Positions 37,107 through 47,200 of a DNA stretch of 64,000 nucleotides are shown in pieces (position 1 is the first letter of the stretch; the number at the start of each line of letters is the position of its first letter). The position numbers and the translations under genes are program-made. The notes beneath the pieces are model-generated. The model worked only from the letters and a program-made list of their open reading frames with translations. It ran no database searches and was not told the DNA's origin. The DNA comes from Capitulum mitella (taxonomy: Eukaryota > Arthropoda > Thecostraca > Pollicipedomorpha > Pollicipedidae): the NCBI GenBank assembly GCA_030062745.1, contig CP099841.1, forward strand, positions 7,251,001 through 7,315,000, given 5' to 3'.

Positions 37107-37107
<1 letters not shown>

Positions 37108-37122
37108 GCAATATGAATGCAA

Positions 37123-37184
37123 TAAAATGCAAGATTTTTATTGTATATATATATATATATATACAATAAAAATCTTGCATTTTA
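37123..37184. repeat. Perfect 62-bp palindrome with TA core
   Basis: The two 31-bp halves are exact reverse complements, beginning TAAAATGCAAGATTTTTATT and centred on a TA tract. It can form a cruciform or a tight RNA hairpin. Confidence 0.9.
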
Positions 37185-38583
37185 CCGACATCGCCAATCG
37201 AGCAAAACATAGCCCTTTCACGATGCGCATATGGGCGCAGCCTACCATGACGCCATCTATGATCGGAATGTTTAACCGTATGTAGTCGCCTGTTTCACGA
37301 CTGATTTCCAAGTTAACCAGTCAACACAAATTGGCATGATTTTGGCGTCGTGCGAATAGGAAAGAGCTTAGGTTTCGATCAAATAGTCAATCATATATTT
37401 CCATTCATTTCCAGAAGTGTTGATGTTATTAGGGCAAACGTACAAAAATGGTCATTGTTGGAAAACTTCAAGATTTTTCGGCCGGCAAATTTATTTCGAA
37501 GTTTGAAATTTGGAGCTGAATCTTCAGAATAGGCATATCGGCATGCACAAGATAGAAAAAGGGAGCATGACTTGTCCAACATTTTTTCAAAATGGGCTAC
37601 CCTAGGGAGGATCAGACAGGCATAGGCGCAGAAAGAGGAGAATCGAGAAACAATGAACCTCAATTTTCTTCTTTTTCATTTCTTCTATCGGACCACGACC
37701 TAAACTGCGGCGCATGGACATGACTGGCTTAAAATTTCTCAAGACTCCTATCGCTATCATTTTGTCCCGCGCTTCGTATGCCTCTGCAAGCAGATTGCAG
37801 TATTGAGAAAGGAATGAAGCCGATCTCTATGTCTATCACACAATAGATTCAATGACTCTGTTAACTCGAAATGTATATAGACTCAGACTTAGATTCAGAC
37901 TCAGACATTTGCTTATGTCATTCACTATGCACGGCGGTTATGAAAACCTCTCATCAGTACCTATCCATAGCAAAGAAAAACAAGGAAAATGTCATCGCAG
38001 GTGAGCGCAAGGAGAGCAGTCAGACTGTCTCAGACTGTCAGTCCACGTACTCCTGCCTGTCCGGCGCACGGCACAGGTATGGCCCAAGACGACGGCCGGA
38101 AAGCGAAACCGGCAGACTCAACAGCTCAGACGGCACCTCACTGTACAGGGCGGCAGCCCGGCTGCAAAAACGTCTCACGCCCATCTCGGTGCGAGATTGT
38201 TAAATGTGCATGTGACGGCCCTGTCGTGTAAGCCTGCCACAGGTCTCCACCACGGCGGAAGATGTATTGAGCAGCGTCTCAGTTTCGCCCAGATGGCGAA
38301 TTTTTGTATCACGCACGAAGTCTGGTGAGTCACCTAGTTCTCTGCGCTGTGCCAGCAAAGCCTCTCAAACACGACCGAGGCGTGATTATGTTTCTTCTTT
38401 TTGGGCAGAAAATGACTAGATACATAGCCTAGAATTGCTTAGATCCAAAACGGTTTTAGTGCTCTATTCTGGTAAATCGAAACGTAGTACCGGATCTGCG
38501 AGAGGGCCAAAACATTAACCGGGAAGGAGATAACGGTGGGTGACAGGTGCGGTGCTTGTACCGAGGCGCCCTGAGGTTGGCCG

Positions 38584-38587
<4 letters not shown>

Positions 38588-38642
<55 letters not shown>

Positions 38643-38651
38643 TGTTTGTGT
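38588..38651. repeat. (GT)n microsatellite
   Basis: About 26 uninterrupted TG units and a short imperfect extension. The left-arm counterpart near 26634-26650 is a much shorter CA tract, so the repeat expanded after the duplication or shrank on the left. Confidence 0.95.
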
Positions 38652-38869
38652 GCTACAGTTGGTATTGTGCCGGGCGCCAGGCCTGCCCTCGCCAGGCGAA
38701 GCCGACTATGTGCCGGACAGTGCCGGCAGTTTTCGCCTGACCAGTCGGTTTCCAGGTACGACGCTAATGACCAAGCCTAACTGGTACGTCGAAAAAAGCC
38801 AGAAAAGCAACGAACAAATTTTCGCTTGACCAATGTCGCGAATAGGCAGTTTGGCTGTGACCCTGTTTA

Positions 38870-39870
38870 CCGATGCAAGGAAACGTAACAACGGGCAGCT
38901 CTTCATACGTGGTAGGCCACTCAAAGACTCCACAGCAGCGCCTGGTGGCGACAGAGTCGGCTAGTTCCAGCTGAGAGAGCGACAGACTTCATTTCCCGAG
39001 TCTTGGCTTCCAAAACGGGGAGAAGATCAAGACCGCAAATTTTGACCTCGAAAGCTGGAGCATTGCGCCAATTCTATGGACTGTCCAGCACCATCAGTTG
39101 AGTCTTCTCTGCATTTACTTTTGATCCGTTGGTTGCGAACCAAAGGCTGAGAGAGAACAGAATTCGTTCCATTTCAGTGGCGACTTTCTGAATTCCAGAT
39201 CCTTTACCAATGATAGTTTGGATGTCATAAGCGCACTGCACCACGACTGCAGTGACGTACCCTGGATTTCATTCAGGAGGGGGTCAAATCAGGTCAAGGG
39301 GACACTTTCAGCCAAGGGTGTCCCCTTCGCGGCTTGGGGTCCCTATCTTTGGACTTGGGGCCCCTCAGTCTCGGCGCCCTATTCTGATACCTTGGGGACC
39401 CGTTTTGACGTTTTAGACGCCCCACGGCCGCCTTAAACTGGCAAAAAGTACTGGGGTCTTTGACCCCAAGGGGTCCATCATCTCCAGGGGGCATGGCCCC
39501 AAAAGCCCCCTTGAGTACGGCTTTGACCCTCTGAGAACAGACTGAAGTCGTTAGCGAAGACGCAGTAGAGGAGAAAACTGAGTCTTGAAAGAGACGATGC
39601 CGCTGGGCAGAAGAACGGACGTTTTGGCGACTCCCAGAGCATCGGTGAAACTGACACCCGGGGTGTGGTTGCGAAGACAGACCAAAGACAAGCCTCGGCC
39701 AGTAGCTCGTCCAAGTTGCGTAGTTCGCGCCAGCAACCTGGGAACAGCTCATGACGACGGTGGCCTAGTGCCACCCAACTTGGCCGCGTTTTGTTAATGA
39801 GTCCGCGATCAGTCGAGCTCGGCCCGTCGCGTTCCCCTGCCCGTTGCAGCTCGCCCACCAATTCGCACAT
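38870..39870 (-). pseudogene. LINE reverse transcriptase fragment, right arm
   Basis: Inverse copy of the left-arm fragment, with the same order of broken motifs (the FANDFSLFSEG piece near 39540, then the LWFATNGSKVNAEKTQL piece near 39130) and its own extra stop codons. It is interrupted by the same MITE. Confidence 0.62.
39250..39525. mobile_element. hAT-like MITE nested in the right-arm LINE fragment
   Basis: Starts CAGTGACGTACCCTGG and ends with the inverse-type CCTTGAGTACGGCTTTG. It sits at the same site as its left-arm counterpart, so the insertion predates the duplication. Confidence 0.55.
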
Positions 39871-39989
39871 TTCCGTCTGGGCCGCTTTACTTGAAGACCG
39901 CGGAAAAATTGGGTTAAATGTGAAACGAAACGTTCAATACTTAGATAAAGGTTTGTTAACAGTATGGATTCCAAAGTTTTGAAAGTAGA

Positions 39990-40560
39990 TCGATTCTGCA
40001 AGCGCCAGCGTGTTGGCCAATATCCTAGCTATCAGACAAAACGTATGGATTTTTGGATCTAGGTCAGTTAGTGACTTTGCAGGCGAGGCAGATGTTGTCA
40101 TAGCTGAAATTTACATTGGGAGGCATGATAGTTACCATTTCATTTTTGCCGGTTCACAGGCCAAACAAGCGACGACACGCCTGCCAAACATGGCACGCCG
40201 ATCCTCTGGGAGGGGTTGGTTTATTTGGGGTCGTGGCCACCTTAGTTCCCAAGGTCACCGCCAGGGGCGCTCATGTCGTTTGTCAGAAATCACTCCATGT
40301 CGAAAACCGTTCGAACAAGAGTCACCAATCTGGTCTGCAGGTATGCCCGTACACTAGTATATCACTTGTGACTGCCGCGATAGTTTCTCTGGTGCACCGC
40401 TAGGGGCGCAATCGGGTTTCGAATTTTCGACTTCCCAAATTTCTCTAACTCAGCGTGATATCCATCCTACTAATTGGCTCTGCACTGCTTCAAACGATGT
40501 CAGAAGAATGTTGATGTGGTGGATCGTTATAAAACATTCTTGCAAGTGTAGGCATCACTT
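39990..40560. repeat. Dispersed repeat shared with the element at 12255, right-arm copy
   Basis: Same orientation as 12660-13090, with shared text around AAGGTCACCGCCAG and GTCACCAATCTGG. It is the inverse partner of 24690-25330. Confidence 0.55.
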
Positions 40561-41384
40561 ATCCGCTGCACAAAACGACAATGGCGTTTATCTTCAATAT
40601 TTGATATTTGCGTTTGACCTAGGTTGACTTCTGATGGCCTGACCATTCTCAGACACGAAAATCAGGCCATGGACACCAATATTTATAAAAGAAACATACA
40701 GCACAGTACTGAGACGTCCAATGCCAAACAAATGTATTGCTCGATTTGGTTAAAAACACGACTGACATGGCCTTGACAAAAAGACCGCAGATCACGACCT
40801 ATTGCAAAAAAAATTAAACCTGAATGTATTATTCAAGGTGTACAAATGTCCCAAACTCGGCTGCAACAAAACTCAGCGCTCTTTCTTCCGGTACACTGGG
40901 AGAAAAAGTCTTTCGCCATGGCAGTTTAAAGAATGGCCTATTACGACCATCCCTTTATGCAGAAACAGGGCGATCGTTCATTTCCTTTCGAAAGATAATT
41001 GCTGTAATCATCGGTATAATGTCATTTGTGTCTTGATCCTAATATTCCTTGTGATGGTTCTCGTGCTTAGATACTTAGAAATCAGCATTTTTCCTGTCTA
41101 CACAAGTGATGAAGCCTTATTTACAAGAGCCTGTTTATTTCCAAAATTTGCAGTTTTGAAAGTTTTCGAACTTCTTGGTATTACTTGTGTTCGCAATCGT
41201 GCAAGCCAGTTTAGCCATTTCCTACCTGATCTGAGTCATTCATTGCCGATTTTGATGACAGTGCATTTTGACCCATAACAATTACTCGTGACCTGACCTC
41301 AGGTCATGGATTTAACATCATCTTTCAAACTGAAGCGGTCAACGAACAAGCCATAATGCAACTGCTTTGCTGCCGCAATTAAAA

Positions 41385-43290
41385 AAAAAACGCGTCTTAT
41401 GTTAATGCAACCTAAGAGGCCGTTAGGTTGGGCAACTTTTTTTTAGAGTTCCGTAAATGGCTTATTGATTTTACTAAAAAAGGTGACCCTTACATCTTTT
41501 TTTGCAAAAGCAGTTCTGACGTGACTATGGTAAACTCTTTTTTCCAACCATGATAATCTATTTATTCATGTAACATTTCACTGTCTTCTTATTTGGTGTG
41601 TCTGGCTGGACAATGAATAGCTCTTCGGTTTCTTCATTCTATGTAGTCCTTCATGGTTTCATCACAGCTTCGTTGTTTTTGCTGCAGCTTCTCCACTACT
41701 GGCTATCCGTTGGTAAACATTGCTTCAGGCACACTGATCTGTCTGAGGGTATATAACATACTGTGCACCGCGCCGCGTTGGATCTCTACACCACCACTAA
41801 TGTTGCGTTGTACTCCAGAGGTCCTGACAGCGCGCAACACCCGTCACCACACCCTCGAACGAACTGGACCCGCGTGTAACAATCCCTGACGATGGCGACC
41901 GTGCGAGACTTCTCCTCTGGCAGATCAAGTGCCGATCGCCATTTCCGAGCGCTCCTTAGCACCGCGGGCTGTCTGATTCGCCAGGACCGGCCTCGCACCT
42001 CCTGCGCGCCCAGCGCCCGCCGCATCGTTCGGCGTCACACTGGCGAAATGCCCGACGATGCGCCACACTGGTGGAATGCGCCGACGCTTTGCCGCACTGG
42101 TGGAACGCGCCGACGTGTCCGCACCCTAGTGAGCGGCCGCCGCCCACGCCGCAATCAGTACGAGCGGCAGCCAGTCCCGGCACGTCGCCGGGGCGGCCGC
42201 CACAACAAACGTGCGGTTGCTGAAGTCATCGGGCCCCTGGGTTCCCTGGACGGGGCAGTCCGTTTCGTCGCTGCCATCCACGCAGTCGCGGTCGCCGTCG
42301 CAGCGCCAGGCCAACGGGATGCATCTGGTGCTGTTCCGGCACTTGAATTCGTTCGGACCGCAGCTGCGGTCGCAGTCGCTCTCATCGCTGCCGTCGTCGC
42401 AGTCGTTTTCGCCGTCGCACTGCCACGCTTTGGGTATGCACCTGCCGCCGTGACCGCAGGAGAACGTGTCGGACTCGCAGGTGATATCGGTGTCGGCACC
42501 TGTAACGGTGGTGGCTCGGTCAGCAGTGTCATGGACAACTTCGTCAAGGTGTCATCCGCGAGCAAGCTTGAACGATCGAAATTCCACTTCCAAAGCCCAT
42601 TCATTGTGTCGGACACGAGTCACATTATGCCAGGTTGCGAGGACTTTCAGCCCTCTGAAACCGGAAATCACTTCTTATTTGGACTGGACTCAGCGGAATG
42701 CGACGTCGCAAACACGACGCGCCACAACACGCATTTCAGCAAACGTACCTGTCTGCAAATGCAAAGCAACGGCATATCGTACATGGACGGCAGCTCCGGT
42801 GAACACAAGCCGTCCGGCGGGGCACGCTTACCGCAAACGCCGACGCCGACGAGCAGGAGACACGCCATCAGGGTCGCTGCCATCGCGGCCATGGTTCTGT
42901 CGAGCTCCGCCGCTGGCCGGCACCAGAAGGCGACTGGTGTCGGCGAGGTTATCGCGCAAACGTACAGATGTAAACAAAGGAGGCGGCCGTGGCCAAAGTG
43001 TGTCCGGCTGACCGCCGCTGGCTGCCAGCGCCGCCGAAGCCGGCTCCGCTGCCGAGGCTTCCCCAGGTCTGACCTCCTGGTCTGAACGCGGCGCGGTGTA
43101 GCTCACGCGCAGGCCTGTTGTTTGGAGAGGAAGGGAGTAGTACGTCCGGGGCCAAATGCAGAGAAAATGCTTGTAAAAAAGCCGCTTTTTATGAAAGTAG
43201 TCGCTGAGTAGCTTGCCGTAAGTCTAAGCACGACGCCAACGGAAAATGAAGAACCGTGTATATCTCATTTATCTGAAACAGGTTAACTGG
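41385..43290 (-). repeat. LDLRA-gene duplicon, copy 3 (minus orientation)
   Basis: Inverse of 31480-33480, from CGCGTCTTATGTTAATGCAAC at the inner edge to CTGAAACAGGTTAA at the outer edge. It lies just outside the right arm. Confidence 0.85.
42126..42892 (-). CDS. Small two-LDLRA-domain protein with GPI-type tail, copy 3, probably the ancestral form
   Basis: Exon 1 is 42832-42892 and exon 2 is 42126-42499, with the same phase-1 GT-AG intron as copy 2. The product is 144 residues: signal peptide, two complete LDLRA modules (calcium boxes [16 protein letters not shown] and [16 protein letters not shown]), a short linker VVAAAPAT, then the hydrophobic end [18 protein letters not shown]. All twelve module cysteines and the acidic calcium ligands are present, and the frame is clean, so this is the best candidate for a working gene. 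The large GC-rich frame on the opposite strand (41892-43085) is its shadow. Family knowledge gives an extracellular ligand-binding role; the ligand is unknown. Confidence 0.75.
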
Positions 43291-43703
43291 AACTGCCTGA
43301 AACGCAGGGAGCCAAATGCTAACGGAATTTCTATTTCTCCTGTGTAAACAAAATTACAGAATTCATAAAATCAGTTGTGTCAGGAAACCTCTTTTCATTT
43401 TTCTCTCTTTTGAACTTCCCATAGACCTTTAAAACAAATATGATGAATGTCCTGGAAAAACAGTCTTTTTTAGATCTAGAAAACTTACGTGTGTTCGTTG
43501 AACAAATGTTTGGTACACGTGAGCTTCGGTTACCACTGCCAGTCAGGTTTGCCGTCATGATATACCCGTTTCCATTCATACCGCTGACTGTTTTGTTTAC
43601 TTTTAATAGTTATTGTTGCCACATATACATCATTCATATTACAAAATTCATTGTTTAGTAGTCATTTAACAGTCATAGGTGCGATATTGGATCCATATTT
43701 GCC

Positions 43704-43715
43704 ATATATTATATA

Positions 43716-43768
<53 letters not shown>
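43704..43768. repeat. (TA)n microsatellite
   Basis: Long TA tract with one TT interruption. Confidence 0.9.
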
Positions 43769-44188
43769 GCAAACTTGTATACCGGCCTAACCTAACAAGT
43801 GTATATTACATATATGCAAAACTTGTCACATTCCATTGCATGTACTGTGAAAACATGAATAAATTAACCAGGCACAACAGCCTAGGCCGAATGGGAAACA
43901 GGAGTGGTTCCCTTGAGGCCCTGCAGCAACTGGATAAGTAGAACCATATCGAAGCTGCTGCCTACTGCTCAAGACAGCAAAAGCCTCGTTTTGTTAGGTC
44001 TTATTCTCCAGTGCCGGCAAATTTATGCTGTCGGTTAGAGGTCAGCTTTTGACACTCCGTCAGAAGACCTTGCTGTAGTCTCCGAATGCAATGCTTGATA
44101 CGTTCTCCAGATGCCTTTCGTACACACATGTGCATGGCCAGCGTTCTCGAAAAAATTCTTCCTTCCAGTTGCTTGGTGCAAATAGCGG

Positions 44189-44191
<3 letters not shown>

Positions 44192-44264
<73 letters not shown>

Positions 44265-44280
44265 TTTTTTTTTTTCTTTT
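44192..44280. repeat. Long T homopolymer
   Basis: 71 uninterrupted T (44192-44262), then A, 12 T, C and 6 T. It could be the poly(A) of a retroposed sequence on the minus strand or slippage expansion. The length may be unreliable in the assembly. Confidence 0.85.
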
Positions 44281-47200
44281 TTCACAAAAATTGTAAAGGA
44301 AACCAACCCTTCCCAGTAGACCGTCGCACGGAGTGCTGTGCTGAATCTAGGGGCATAGTCAAGGGAGCCAAGGGGATCATGACCCCCATGGGACTGGAAA
44401 TTTAACGTGCTTTTACGCACCAAAAATGGATACTGATAAAAAAATGACCAGGAACTCGAAAAAAGTTGCCGAACTCCAAGAAGCCCCAGTTTTCAGGGAG
44501 TTGGGTTTGTACTGGCCTTCCCCTTGGCAAAATCCTTTGGCTACGCCCCTGGTTAAATGTCAGTCTAGTAGCGGGCTTTGATTTTTATTTGTCGCATCGT
44601 TACTACCATACGATTCTACCATTTTGTTTCCGCTTGCAAATGCCTTGAAATTCGAAATCGAAGGGATGTTTTATGCAGTGTAGACACGATGGCATGTAAC
44701 GTAACTGGGTCGCGTGAGCTATGAGGGACATTTCTACAGACCCATTAGTGAGCAGGGAATCAAAGAATGAAGGTCTGCTTGGGCCCTCATGCGTGGCGTG
44801 CACGGGACGCAAGTTTCGAGTTGCGCCAGGAAGCGTTGCCACACCAATATGTAATGATGGCATGTCTGAAAATAAAAACTCTGGTTCCGCGAGCGTCCTC
44901 TGGCTTGAACGCGGCTCCACGGCGACAGTTTTGTACCACGCGGTGGAGAAGTCGACCATCATTGACAAGGCCCATTGTGACGTACCATACAGCCACAGAT
45001 CGCCAGCCGCAGGGACGCGGGACGCATGGACGCAGGGACGTGGAGGCACGAGCCGGCGGCGGCACTGACGCCGCGTCGGCGCCAGTTATGGCTCGTCTCG
45101 CACGAGCGGGCGGCCGGCCGCTGCAGGCCCCACGGCCGCGGCTATCTGCGCCGTGGCCGGGCTTCTGGCGGACCTCGCGCCGCCGCTGGCTCGGCGGGAC
45201 CGGCTCCAGACGGCCCCGGGCCTGGAAACGGCCCGCAAGGGTCCACGCTGTCAAACAAAACCGCCGTGCCGAGCCGCAGGCTTCTACAATATGAGATCAT
45301 CTGTCGGACGACTTTCGGTCGGTGATGCGGGGATCTGGACATCATCACACGTTTGGTGCAACGCGCAATGCCGTTAAAGACGTCTAACCCGTCTTCAGCT
45401 GCGACCGACTCATGGTTTTAGGTTGTCGTGCTAGGTACGTTCGCGTGTTGTCATGACAATAGCGACAAAAAAGGGGTTAACAGCATCTGGATAACATAGG
45501 CCTCGGCCATCTACATGATAGCATCTATATTCCACGAAAGCGTACGTAAGCGTAAGGGTATGCATTATAAGGATAGAGTAGGATAGGGACCACTGGCCTT
45601 GGGACAGCATGGCCTATCTTAATATAAAAAAAATATGAAATGTAGGTCAGGCGTTCCTTATTACGCACACCTAACATCTTAGAGGATTTTCTTGAGGAAA
45701 CTACAGCATAAGTCCAAATGGAGCATGTCACTTAGATAACTTTTGGACAGTTACTCACAAGTCAAGACATAGGAAACTTTTGCATCCTCAGCCAAAAATT
45801 AATAGCAGACGTTTGAGAACCTTATGTCAAGTGCGCGTTATTACATCCCAATTTTCCTATAAGCGCACACCATGTGCATAATTCCGCACGGCTTGCAAAC
45901 GCAAAATAAATAAAAAAAATCTGTAATGGGTCCTTCTGAATCTGGAATATTAAGGACTTGTGTTGTATGCATAAGAACTGGAGTAGCCTGCATATCGTCA
46001 TTTCAACACTGGTATGTATCCGTTCAGCATGACAATAAAACAAAGCTAACTGTTCTCAAATACTCTATGATACACCAATAAGTAAGGGTTTGGTTCACAT
46101 TATCACATGTGAATATACAGGCAGTCTGCGTATGACTCTGCTCACAACCTACCGGCACGTCACATGTGTACATTAGCCCTTTTTTAGTGTCGGTGCGTGA
46201 ATCGCATACTCAGTTTTCGCACATCCTACACTGAATACATGATTCACAAGAAAGTCTGTGCAACATGTCGCACACTAAGCACATGTGCTTGGTTTCAGAG
46301 CAAGCCTTAAACTATGACTTTAACTTGTCTAATTCGACACAAATTTGTTTTTTGAATGCTGTGTGGTGCTATTATTCATCAACCACCAAATGACACGGAA
46401 ACATGACGTGAATGACACAACAGCCTAATTAGATTAGGGTGATCTAAAGTCTTTCTGCGTGAATATTCATCAAAATCTTGGCGAAAACATCATCATGCTG
46501 ACCAGACACTCAGGTAATACTTAACAGTTAGCAATAACCAACAGTTAATAACAGTCACAATGAACAAGAACAAAGCTGTGTGCATTTAGGAACACATTTT
46601 CCTAAATACGCACAACCCACAAATCAGCGATTGGTCAGAACTCTAGTTGCGTAAGCCGGTTAAACCATTCGGTGGTCATTAGCACAGTCCTTTGCGGACA
46701 GGACAATGTCCATACCATTTATTGAAAAGTACATATAGACAGCGAAAATCGAAGTATACAGAGGTGTAAATTCCTACATCAAGCGTCTTTTCAACAATCA
46801 AAATTAAATACGGTTAATGAAAACAAACAGCACTCACCTCCAATGTGCTGCATCCTCCCGTCCGCAGGTCAGACGCATCCAAAATGTCTCACGTTGCATT
46901 TCCGCTTCAGATTTTGGCGGCGTCTGCGCATTAAAGCCATCTACAGGCCATTGCTTGCCAGGTGTGCGTAGTTCGTAGATAGGGACAATTACCCTATATC
47001 AACAGCTGACTTCATTATGTTAACCGGGTAGTGACGCCGTGTGGTAGGTCCTCTAAAAAACGTGTTTATAATGCCATTTGCCGTTTATTTCAGTTCGAAG
47101 CCTGGTATATTTGGCTTTTGCACTAGATTTAGAACAATCTGGGTGTTGATTACACACCGCACGCTCTCATTAAGCCTATTGAATGGCTGACAACAGTCTG

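Larger units (their letters stand above)
35487..41308. repeat. Right arm of the large inverted duplication
   Basis: Inverse of 23905-30580, shorter mainly because it lacks the 1.1 kb segment with the telomere-like block. It carries the same LINE piece, the same nested MITE and the same uncharacterised ORF. At its outer end, after 41308, sequence unrelated to the left flank leads into the LDLRA duplicon copy 3 at 41385. Confidence 0.85.

Noticed and set aside
27897-37210. Ile/Tyr-rich frames over the TA tracts
   Set aside because: They are translations of (TA)n microsatellites.
41892-43085. 397-codon plus-strand frame, the second-longest open frame in the window
   Set aside because: It is the antisense shadow of LDLRA copy 3. 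Its translation is Val/Ala/Gly-rich, while the opposite strand gives proper LDLRA cysteine patterns with splice sites.
44348-44551. Possible further hAT-type element (ends GGGGCATAGTCAAGG / CTTTGGCTACGCCCC)
   Set aside because: The flanking 8-mers do not match, so the insertion cannot be shown from this sequence.
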